The translations under genes and the position numbers were made by a program. Shown in pieces: positions 43,501 to 53,307 of a DNA stretch of 64,000 bases (position 1 is its first letter; each line of letters starts with the position of its first letter). Below the pieces are notes generated by a model. It made no database searches. It saw only the letters and a list, made by a program, of their open reading frames with translations, and was not told the origin of the DNA. This DNA is from Streptomyces sp. NK08204 (lineage in GTDB: Bacteria; Actinomycetota; Actinomycetes; Streptomycetales; Streptomycetaceae): NCBI RefSeq assembly GCF_020400585.1, contig NZ_JAINVF010000001.1:496001-560000 (forward strand), given 5' to 3'.

Positions 43501-45765
43501 TCAGGCGAGCTGGGTCTCGCGGGTCTTCTGCTGGATCCGGAAGATCACGAACTCGGCGGGGAAGACCGGGGCGACGCCGATGACGCAGATGAGTCGCCCG
43601 TTGGCCAGGTCGTCCTCGGTCATCGTGGTGCGGTCGCAGGCCACGAAGAACGCCTCGTCGGCGGTGGTGCCGGCGAGCGCGCCGCTGCGCCAGACCGTGG
43701 TGAGGAAGTTGGTGATCGTCTGGCGGACCAGGGCCCACAGCGACTCGTCGTTGGGCTCGAAGACCACCCACTGCGTGCCCTCGTCGATCGATTCCTCCAG
43801 GAAGAGGAAGAGCCGCCGGACGTTGATGTACTTCCACGAGCTGTCCGAGGAGAGCGTGCGCGCGCCCCATACCCGGTGGCCCAGGCCCGGGAAGAACCTG
43901 AGCGCGTTGATCCCCTTGGGGTTCAGCAGGTCCTGATGGCGCTTGGTGATGTCCTGGGCGAAGCCGTCGGTCTGCCGGATGCCGCGGACGACCACGTTGG
44001 CGGGTGCCTTGTGCACGCCCCGCTCCACGTCGACCCGGGCGTAGATGCCGGCCATGTGGCCCGACGGCGGCACCTCGACATCACGGTTGGTGGACGGGTC
44101 CCGGGTGACCAGCCATGGGTAGTACAGCGCCGCGTACTTGGTGTCGAACGGCTCGCGGAACGCCTGGATCCCCTCGATGTCGAGGCCGTCGCGCGGGTCG
44201 AGGATCGCGAACCGGTCCCCCAGCTGTTCGCAGTGGGTGACCAGGCTCGATTCGACCGTGCCGGACCACATGCCGGGCACCGCGCAGACGGCGACCTCGT
44301 CGATGTCCTCCAGCGCGACGATTCCCGTGCGCCGTCCGCTGCCGCCGTCCGTGCCGACGAAGTCGGCCACGCTCAGGGACTCGTACGCGTCGTCACCGTC
44401 CGCCAGCGTCAGCCAGGAGCCGATCGCGGGCAGCGGGAACTTCGTGGGGTCGGTGGACAGTCCCGGCAGCGCGGTGGCCCGTACCAGCTGCGACCGGTCG
44501 GCCAGGGCGGTCACCAGGTTCGACGGTGTGTCGCCGGTGAGCCGAAGTCCCGCGAAGTTCTCGGTGACGGTGGTGCCGCCCGGGTCGGTGAACCGCGTGC
44601 TGACCTCGGCCTCGACCAGATGGATCCGGTCGGTCTCGAAGAACGTCCCCGGTACGTCGCGGTCGAAGGTGACGGCATCGCCGGCGACCGTCTGGACGTT
44701 CACGGCGGTCAGGGTGGTGCCGTCGTCGAGCTGGACGACCGCTCCCTCGTACAGCCTGCTCGCGCCGCCGACCCTGAGGGTCCGCCCCGTCGCGAGGTTG
44801 CCCCGTCGCACCCGGCGCACGGTGAGTCCGGTCTCCCACGCCGGGTGGGTGGTGCCTGCCGGGAGGGTCAGGGTGACCTTGCCGTCCGCGGGCCGGCCCA
44901 CCTCGGCCTTGTACCGGTCGGAGCCGATCTGGACCCAGACGTCGGCGGGCAGGTCGTCCGGGTCGAGCCCGGGCGCCGCGGCCACCTGAACCGTCTCGCC
45001 GTCGGCGGCCACGTCCGCGACGAGCCGGGTGACGAACAGCGGGCCCTCCTGCGGGTCGGGCAGCACCGGCAGCGCCGCACCGACCATCGGCTGGACCCGG
45101 ACCTGGACGCCGCCGCCCCAGGCGCCGGGGCTGTTGGCGGACAGCCGCAGCGTCTGCTCGGTGCCGCGCGCCCCGACCTGGACATAGTCACCTCGGGCCG
45201 TCCTGACCTCGGCGGGCAGGGCGGCGCTCAGCGTGATCCGGCGCTTGGTCATGTCGTAGCCGGAGACCGTGGCGGTGTGGATGGCCTGCTGGTCGTCGCC
45301 CCGGAAGATCTGGATCTGCTGTCCGACGCCGGTGAAGCCGACCAGGTGGCCCAGTTGCAGACTGGTCGCGCCGCGCGCGGCATCGGTGGCGATGGGGCTC
45401 ACCAGCCCCTGGCCGAGAACGCCTGATGCGGCCTTCGCCTGTGCGCCGGCGACCCGCTTGACGTATAGACGCCGGCCGCCGTTGTCGAAGAATCCCTTGA
45501 CGGCCAGCGGAAACAGCCACCAGCGGCCGCCTTCGGAGGGGTTGTCGGCCCACGCGTCCCGCACGGACGCCTCCGGCTCGGGCAGGAAGCCGCCGAAGGT
45601 GTTCTGGAACTCCAGGAAGTTCGTCACCAGTTTGGGTTTGCCGGTGTACGGCCCGCGAGCGGTGACCCCGACCATCCCGGCGGTGCTGGTGCTCACCCCC
45701 GCGATCGGCCGCGGCCCCGCGTCGATCTCCTCGATGTAGACCCCGGGGCTCAGATACTCAGCCAT
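43501..45765 (-). CDS. eCIS main tail-sheath protein, 754 residues
   Basis: The N-terminus LSPGVYIEEIDAGPRPIAGV, GFFDNGGRRLYVKRV, a large inserted beta-rich domain (about 130-380), and a C-terminal VWGARTLSSDSSWKYINVRR, LFLFLEESIDEGTQWVVFEP and EFVIFRIQQKTRET identify the contractile sheath. 754 residues is longer than minimal sheaths (about 480-500) because of the inserted domain, which probably decorates the outer surface. Sheath contraction drives the tube out. It follows the carboxypeptidase-like gene by 12 bp. Confidence 0.95.
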   Translation of the reverse strand: MAEYLSPGVYIEEIDAGPRPIAGVSTSTAGMVGVTARGPYTGKPKLVTNFLEFQNTFGGFLPEPEASVRDAWADNPSEGGRWWLFPLAVKGFFDNGGRRLYVKRVAGAQAKAASGVLGQGLVSPIATDAARGATSLQLGHLVGFTGVGQQIQIFRGDDQQAIHTATVSGYDMTKRRITLSAALPAEVRTARGDYVQVGARGTEQTLRLSANSPGAWGGGVQVRVQPMVGAALPVLPDPQEGPLFVTRLVADVAADGETVQVAAAPGLDPDDLPADVWVQIGSDRYKAEVGRPADGKVTLTLPAGTTHPAWETGLTVRRVRRGNLATGRTLRVGGASRLYEGAVVQLDDGTTLTAVNVQTVAGDAVTFDRDVPGTFFETDRIHLVEAEVSTRFTDPGGTTVTENFAGLRLTGDTPSNLVTALADRSQLVRATALPGLSTDPTKFPLPAIGSWLTLADGDDAYESLSVADFVGTDGGSGRRTGIVALEDIDEVAVCAVPGMWSGTVESSLVTHCEQLGDRFAILDPRDGLDIEGIQAFREPFDTKYAALYYPWLVTRDPSTNRDVEVPPSGHMAGIYARVDVERGVHKAPANVVVRGIRQTDGFAQDITKRHQDLLNPKGINALRFFPGLGHRVWGARTLSSDSSWKYINVRRLFLFLEESIDEGTQWVVFEPNDESLWALVRQTITNFLTTVWRSGALAGTTADEAFFVACDRTTMTEDDLANGRLICVIGVAPVFPAEFVIFRIQQKTRETQLA

Positions 45766-45777
45766 GGAATGGGCTCC

Positions 45778-46509
45778 TCACTGCTCACGGATCTCGATGA
45801 CGTGCTGACGCTCCGCGTCCTGGGGCAGGTGTACGAGGAGCGACCCGGTCCGGCCCGGCCGCTCGGTGGCCTCCAGCCGGAATGTCTCCTCGACCGCGTG
45901 CTCGGCGGGTTTCTCGCCCTCCCAGCGCAGGGCGAGCCGGAAGGCTCCCCGCGCGTCGGAGAGCGTGCGTTCGTGCCACGGTGTCAGGTCCTGGCTGGTG
46001 CGCCCCCTGGCCTCGACGAGCGCGTTGGCGACCGGCGCCCTGCCGGCGGCGTCGAGCACGACACCGTGGACCGTGCGCGTACCCGGCGGGTACGCGAAGG
46101 AGACCGCCGGCAGCAGCCGGACCAGCCGCGGCGAGGCGCCCGCGGAGGGCGGGTGGGTGTCGTCGTACGGGTGGACCAGGAACTCGACGCCGACGAGTTC
46201 GGCCGAGAACGGCTGACCGTCGGCGGGGTACAGCGGCTGGTAGCCGGCGGCCGCGAAGCGGGCCCGGTGGCGCTCCGGCCGTGCTGCCCGCGGCTCTGCC
46301 CGCCTGCCGAGCCCCGGAAAGGCGAAGGATCCGCTGGGTGTGCGCACCGCGTGGTCGTCCAGCGGCAGCCAGCCGCCGTTCGCCTCGTCGAACCGTTCGA
46401 GGCGGACGTCCACGCCCGCGGCGCGCACCCGCCGTGCGTAGTCGTCGAACGGCACCAGCCACACGGGGCTGTAGAGCGTCGAACGGGCAAGGGGCAGGAA
46501 GGCGCTCAT
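45778..46509 (-). CDS. eCIS operon protein with carboxypeptidase-regulatory-like Ig domain
   Basis: A 243-residue soluble protein. The C-terminal part TVHGVVLDAAGRAPVANALV, then LSDARGAFRLAL, is a carboxypeptidase regulatory-like (transthyretin/Ig) fold. The N-terminal part (LYSPVWLVPFDDYARR) is not recognised. It overlaps the DUF4255 stop by 4 bp and precedes the sheath, so it probably acts in tail termination or capping. Function is inference. Confidence 0.78.
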   Translation of the reverse strand: MSAFLPLARSTLYSPVWLVPFDDYARRVRAAGVDVRLERFDEANGGWLPLDDHAVRTPSGSFAFPGLGRRAEPRAARPERHRARFAAAGYQPLYPADGQPFSAELVGVEFLVHPYDDTHPPSAGASPRLVRLLPAVSFAYPPGTRTVHGVVLDAAGRAPVANALVEARGRTSQDLTPWHERTLSDARGAFRLALRWEGEKPAEHAVEETFRLEATERPGRTGSLLVHLPQDAERQHVIEIREQ

Positions 46510-47084
46510 GGCGTCGCCGTCCCCTCGATGGTCCGGCTCTGCACCGGCCGCAGCGCTGTCTCCACGGCAGAGTCCAGGTTGACGACGCGGACCTCGTAGT
46601 TCAGTGAGAGCCGGTACGGCTTCTGGATCGCGTACCAGACCCAGGACTTCTGGTCGAGGGTCAGCGGTGTCAGGGTGAGGTGCAGCGAGTCGACACTGCC
46701 GGCCAGGCCACCGGAGAGCTGTGCGCCGTCCAGGATGGCGTCGTCGTAGAACGTCTGCAGAGCGCGTCCGAGCATCCGGTGCTGGGTCGCCTGGTCGCCG
46801 CCCCAGGGAGTGATCAGATACCGCAGCAGCAGAGCCATCGGCGGTTTGCGGGTGGTCAGCGGTTCGGGCGGCTGGGAACGCACCGGTGGCCGGTTGCGCG
46901 AGGTGGGATCCTCGGCGATCTCGTAGAGGAACACCGTGAGTTTGGGGGGCGGTGTCTGCACCGTCTCGGACAGGTCGTTCAGTTCCGCGATCGGCGGTTC
47001 CACCTGGCTCAACCCGCGCAGGGCCTGGGTCAGCGTGCTCACGACGACCGACGAGACATCGGCGATCACACCGAAGTCACCCAT
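46506..47084 (-). CDS. eCIS cap adaptor, DUF4255/Pvc16 family
   Basis: A 192-residue DUF4255 protein, first gene of the operon. FGVIADVSSVVVSTLTQALR, KLTVFLYEIAEDPTSRNRPP, LLLRYLITPWGGDQATQHRM and LSLNYEVRVVNLDS are the motifs. Afp16/Pvc16 relatives bind the distal end of tube and sheath and terminate the tail. ATG 47084 is chosen because a GAGGGGGG site lies just upstream; a longer frame to 47183 has none. Confidence 0.92.
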   Translation of the reverse strand: MGDFGVIADVSSVVVSTLTQALRGLSQVEPPIAELNDLSETVQTPPPKLTVFLYEIAEDPTSRNRPPVRSQPPEPLTTRKPPMALLLRYLITPWGGDQATQHRMLGRALQTFYDDAILDGAQLSGGLAGSVDSLHLTLTPLTLDQKSWVWYAIQKPYRLSLNYEVRVVNLDSAVETALRPVQSRTIEGTATP

Positions 47085-47240
47085 AGCAAGCCCCCCTCGG
47101 CCCGACGCGTGCTGACCACGTATGCCGCAACGATGCAGACTTCCTGTGATCCGTCCGCGACTCGCCCGTCGCACCGGCGTCACCCCTGCGTCCCCCGCCG
47201 CGTGCCGTGACGCCGCCGGACACGGATCGACGACGTCGGG

Positions 47241-47468
47241 GTGACACCCGTGCGGAACACTTGGTCTCCCATGGAGACCCCTTCAACGCGGTCCGGCATC
47301 CTCATACTCCGGGTGTGGGTGGAAGACGGCAGGTCGGACGGCTTCCGCGCGCGCATCATCCAGATCGTCGACGGGGAGCAGAAGCCCCCCGCGGCGGCGG
47401 ACCAGACCGTCGACGTCTTCCTGGCACTGCGGACCTGGCTCGATGAGCTGCTGGAACGGGACCGGTGA
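47241..47468 (+). CDS. 75-residue small protein between eCIS operon and regulator
   Basis: GTG 47241 (or ATG 47271) leads to a short protein with GILILRVWVEDGRSDGFRAR, then IIQIVDGEQ and VFLALRTWLDELLERDR. The pattern is beta strands followed by a helix, a compact soluble fold. No membrane segment. It lies in the divergent region between the operon start (47084) and the SARP gene. I do not recognise the family; the even residue pattern and position support it being real. Confidence 0.6.
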   Translation: MTPVRNTWSPMETPSTRSGILILRVWVEDGRSDGFRARIIQIVDGEQKPPAAADQTVDVFLALRTWLDELLERDR

Positions 47469-47530
47469 CGTTTTTGCGACGATCCGTTGTTTCTTCGTTG
47501 ACGCCATCCGGATAATCCTCGACCCTGCGG

Positions 47531-47548
47531 TCATAACGTGGCCGTAAC
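47531..47548 (+). promoter_or_regulatory. Pair of heptamers at 11-bp spacing, candidate SARP operator
   Basis: TCATAAC (47531-47537) and CCGTAAC (47542-47548) start 11 bp apart, the phase expected for SARP-family regulators, which bind heptameric direct repeats at 11 or 22 bp. It lies 64 bp before the likely regulator ATG (47612). The two heptamers differ at two positions. A functional site is inference. Confidence 0.35.
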
Positions 47549-47611
47549 ATGGCTTCGAGAAGCCGACGACCGAACGAAGATCACCCGTCGACATCGGTAC
47601 CGGGGGCGTCG

Positions 47612-48367
47612 ATGAACGGACAATCACATTTTATTAATTTGAAGCTGCTCAAGGGCTTCACACTCACGGTCGACCATGCGCGCATTCCGGTCTGCTCCAG
47701 CACTCAACGGCTCCTTGCATTCCTGGCTTTGCAGGGGATGCCGCGATCCCGCGCCTACGTGGCCGGGATCCTCTGGCCGGACGTCACGGCGTCACGCGCC
47801 AACGCCAACCTGAGATCGTCCGTCTGGCGAGCGGCGCGCACGGGTCACCCCATCATCGACGCGACCGCGCGCGAGCTGGCCCTTTCCAAGCACATCACCA
47901 TTGACCTGCACGAAGCGGTGGCACGCGCCCACCGACTGCTCGACAGCTCACGCCCGTGCGACGACATCCTCACCATGCAGACGCTGGCGGACTTATCGGT
48001 GGACCTCTTGCCGGAATGGCCGGAAAATGACTGGATGTTGATCGAGCAGGAGCAATACCGTCAGCTCCGGCTTTACGCCTTGGAAGCGATGACCGAGCGA
48101 CTGACCTCAGCTCGGCGCTACGGCGAAGCCGTCGCCGCCGGACTCGCCGCTGTACGTACCGAACCCTTGCGGGAAAGTGCCCACCGTGTACTCGTGAAGG
48201 CACATTTGGCTGCCGGCAATAGGGGTGCGGCACTGCACCAATTCGAACAATGCCGCCGCATCCTGCGGGAAGAATTGGGACTGGAACCCTCCACTTCGCT
48301 GCGAGACCTCGTGCCGCTGCGCGCCGAACACGGCGCGCCGTCACGGCTCCAGCCCTTCAGCACCTAG
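47612..48367 (+). CDS. SARP/BTAD-family transcriptional regulator with a TTA codon
   Basis: A 251-residue regulator: a degenerate winged-helix N-terminal part (LLAFLALQGMPRSRAYVAG, ILWPDVTASRANANLRSSVW) then the bacterial transcriptional activator domain (ALEAMTERLTSARRYGEAVA, LRESAHRVLVKAHLAAGNRG and LHQFEQCRRILREELGLEPS). ATG 47612 is preferred to 47549, which has no ribosome-binding site and lies against the heptamer repeat. The gene has one in-frame TTA leucine codon at 47993-47995 (residue 128), so expression should depend on bldA tRNA. It is divergent from the eCIS operon and a likely regulator of it. An unusually AT-rich stretch occurs at 47625-47645. Confidence 0.85.
   Translation: MNGQSHFINLKLLKGFTLTVDHARIPVCSSTQRLLAFLALQGMPRSRAYVAGILWPDVTASRANANLRSSVWRAARTGHPIIDATARELALSKHITIDLHEAVARAHRLLDSSRPCDDILTMQTLADLSVDLLPEWPENDWMLIEQEQYRQLRLYALEAMTERLTSARRYGEAVAAGLAAVRTEPLRESAHRVLVKAHLAAGNRGAALHQFEQCRRILREELGLEPSTSLRDLVPLRAEHGAPSRLQPFST
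47993..47995 (+). promoter_or_regulatory. In-frame TTA codon (bldA-dependent leucine)
   Basis: Codons around it read ACG CTG GCG GAC TTA TCG GTG, giving TLADLSV in the SARP gene. TTA is the rarest codon in Streptomyces and is read only by bldA tRNA, so it is a translational control point. Confidence 0.8.
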
Positions 48368-48678
48368 GCCCCACGGCTTCGCCGGGACCAGCCCGTCCTG
48401 GCGGGCACCTCCGCTGCGTCGGCGGCCACGAGGTGTGCGCCATCAGCCTCATCAGGTGCACCTTCGGCACCAGAGGGGCCACGCCGTTCCAGGGCGCATC
48501 GTGCTGCGGCTGCACGACTCCTGACCGAGGGCGGACCGGGGCAGCGGCCTCCTCCAGGACCTGCCTTCCAGACCTGACCCCCAGGACCTGCCTCCCGCCT
48601 GTCCTCCAGCCTGTCCTGCCGCCTCGTACCGCGAGCAGCTCGACGCCATCCACCACTCCACGCCTCACGAGGAACACC
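48368..48678. other. Intergenic region before the peptidoglycan hydrolase
   Basis: No gene-like frame is seen in this 311-bp stretch. Between about 48550 and 48630 it has degenerate copies of CCAGGACCTGCC. The GAGGAA ribosome-binding site of the next gene lies at 48669-48674. A promoter for that gene must be here. Confidence 0.4.
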
Positions 48679-49881
48679 ATGACCGCCTTCCACGCTGCCG
48701 TCGTCCACCCCGACCGCTCCGTCACCTACTGCGGCGAGGTGAGCCAGGCACACGTCGATGAGGTACTCGCCATCGCCGCCGTCGCGAGCACACCGTGCTC
48801 CGCCGTCCAGCACCCGCGTCGCCCCGGCTCGGTCTTCGTGCTGCGCGAGGACGGCGACCTCGACTGGTACGAGCCGGTGGGCGCCGAGCCGTTCATCATC
48901 CGCGACCCGGACCCGGAGCCCCGTATCGCCGACGGCCACCCCACCGCCGCTGACCTGCCCGTCGCCGGTGAGCCGGTGCACGGCCTCACCGGCACCAGAT
49001 GGATCCCCGGCGCGATCCCGCTCGGCGACGGCGTCATCGGCGGGGCGATGGACACCCCCGGCAATCCGCCCCGGGTCGTGCACCACACCACCGAGTCCCC
49101 GGCCGGGGGCAGGTATCTGGAGGCCGTCGGGTCGTACCTGATCCGCGTGGCCTCCGAGCCGCAACTCATCTACTGCCCGGTGACCGACCGGGTCGGCCAG
49201 TTCGGAGCGCTGGACCTGAGCGCCCGGGCCCTGCGCAACGACGGCGCCCGGCGGACCAATCGCGAGGGCAGGGTCTGCATCCAGATCGAGGTCCTCGGCC
49301 ATTCCAGCACCCCCTGGACCACCGGCTGGGATCCGGCGAGGAAGCCGGGCTGGCAGAAGGTGCTGGCCGCGGTCCGCTCCTGGGGCGTGCCGGACGTGTT
49401 CCCGGCCGGACCACCGGCGGTGTACCCGGGGCCGGGCAAGTCCCGCTCGCGGTCCGTCTGGCAGTACCAGGGCGGCCACTTCGGACATGTCGATGTCCCG
49501 GGCAACGACCACGGCGATCCGGGTGCGATCGACACCGCCAAGGTGCTGTACCACGCCGGCCCCACCACACCGAAGCCGACCAAGCCGAAGGTCAGCGTCG
49601 CCCACCTGGTCGCTGCCGCGAAGAAGGACGGACCGGCCCCGGACGGACACACCACCTACCCGACCGAGGTCCGCATCGTCGAGAACGCCCTCGTCGCCGA
49701 GGGTCTCCTCCAGCACAGGTACGCCGATGGTTCCTTCGGCTCCAAGACGGTCTCCGCATACGCGGCCTGGCAGCGCAGCAAGGCCGGCGGCTCCTACACC
49801 GGCGACGCCGCCGACGGCCTCCCCGGCATCGCCTCCCTGAAGCGCCTGGCCGCCCGGCACGGCTTCATCGCGACCGCCTGA
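48679..49881 (+). CDS. Amidase-like peptidoglycan hydrolase with peptidoglycan-binding domain, no signal peptide
   Basis: A 400-residue protein. The central domain (about 110-300) has RVVHHTTESPAGGRYL with His135/136, REGRVCIQIEVLGHSSTPW and FGHVDVPGNDHGDPG (His270, His278), the arrangement of zinc ligands in T7-lysozyme/amidase_2 folds. The C-terminal about 70 residues (VRIVENALVAEGLLQHRYAD, GSFGSKTVSAYAAWQRSKAG) form a peptidoglycan-binding helical domain. The N-terminus (MTAFHAAVVHPDRSVTYCGE) has no secretion signal. An amidase without a signal near an injection system or phage may reach the cell wall only by lysis or delivery. ATG 48679 follows GAGGAA by about five bases. Confidence 0.8.
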   Translation: MTAFHAAVVHPDRSVTYCGEVSQAHVDEVLAIAAVASTPCSAVQHPRRPGSVFVLREDGDLDWYEPVGAEPFIIRDPDPEPRIADGHPTAADLPVAGEPVHGLTGTRWIPGAIPLGDGVIGGAMDTPGNPPRVVHHTTESPAGGRYLEAVGSYLIRVASEPQLIYCPVTDRVGQFGALDLSARALRNDGARRTNREGRVCIQIEVLGHSSTPWTTGWDPARKPGWQKVLAAVRSWGVPDVFPAGPPAVYPGPGKSRSRSVWQYQGGHFGHVDVPGNDHGDPGAIDTAKVLYHAGPTTPKPTKPKVSVAHLVAAAKKDGPAPDGHTTYPTEVRIVENALVAEGLLQHRYADGSFGSKTVSAYAAWQRSKAGGSYTGDAADGLPGIASLKRLAARHGFIATA

Positions 49882-49949
49882 CCCCGCACCTGCTACGACA
49901 GATGCCGGGCCCGCGGATCAGGCGGCAGACCCGGGCGTGCCCGGTGCCG

Positions 49950-50432
49950 GGGGTGGCGAGGGTGCCCGGCCACGCCACCGGCGGCGGCGCGAAGATCGCG
50001 TCCAGCGCGGGTCTCGTCGTGGCCCGCGGATCGGCGGCCCGCCGATTCACCGGGACCGCGGTCGGCCTGGCCGTCACCGGCGGCTTCACGGCCGTGCTGC
50101 CGCGCACCGCCGGGCCCATGGTGTCCACGGAGACCATCCTGCCGGGCGAGCCGTTCGACGCCGCCCGGGCGCGGACCTGGGGCCTGGTGAACCGTGCCGT
50201 GCCCGACGCGGACCTCGAGGCGCAGGTACGGCGGGCGGTCGCGCTCCTGCGCACCTGTTCCGCCCAACGCCCTGCGGCCGGCCAAGCGGCTGCTCGACCA
50301 GGGCTGGGACGGCGCTCTGCAGGACGCGAGGCGCCGCGAGACCGGGGCCGGTGTCGGGGTGGCGCGAGTGAGGACGCGCGGGAGGCCGCCGCCTCCTGCG
50401 AGGGCCGCCTCCCGCGGTTCGCCCGGTCCTGA
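49950..50432 (+). pseudogene. Enoyl-CoA hydratase/isomerase relic
   Basis: One frame reads PGHATGGGAKIA, RFTGTAVGLAVTGGFTAVLP, GEPFDAARARTWGLVNRAVP and DADLEAQVRRAVALLR. Near 50260 the matching continues in the next frame (PNALRPAKRLLDQGWDGALQ), then returns (SEDAREAAASCEGRLPRF). These are the C-terminal two thirds of an enoyl-CoA hydratase. The 5' third is missing and two frameshifts break it, so it is a relic. Confidence 0.75.
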
Positions 50433-53133
<2,701 letters not shown>

Positions 53134-53138
53134 GCCGG

Positions 53139-53174
53139 ACGTCCCGGGCGGCCCTCGACGGCCGCCCGGGACGT
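53139..53174 (+). terminator. katG transcription terminator hairpin
   Basis: Perfect 15-bp stem: ACGTCCCGGGCGGCC (53139-53153), six-base loop CTCGAC, and GGCCGCCCGGGACGT (53160-53174), beginning 6 bp after the katG stop. There is no U-tract, as is common in Streptomyces terminators. Confidence 0.85.
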
Positions 53175-53189
53175 GGCGGAGTACCAGAG

Positions 53190-53246
53190 CCTTGATGACC
53201 GGTGGTGAGGACCGCACCATCCGCCTGTGGGACCCGTCCGAATCCC
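53190..53246 (+). pseudogene. Single WD40-repeat fragment
   Basis: A plus-strand frame reads RALMTGGEDRTIRLWDP, which is the last strand pair of a WD40 repeat (GGxDRTIRLWD). No further repeats or start are visible. Either a remnant of a beta-propeller gene or coincidence; the specific match favours a remnant. Confidence 0.35.
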
Positions 53247-53307
53247 CAGCAGGCTGTGCCGGGCGGGCGGGTCTCCACGGATGGCTGACGCCGGCCCCGC
53301 GGATGCG

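Noticed and set aside
22612..47084. Prophage remnant
   Set aside because: There are no head, terminase, portal, holin or integrase genes; the AAA+ ATPase, DUF4255 and LysM genes are typical of eCIS.
22612..47084. Type VI secretion system
   Set aside because: No TssB/TssC-size small-large sheath pair, no TssJLM membrane complex and no ClpV. The ATPase is of the eCIS type.
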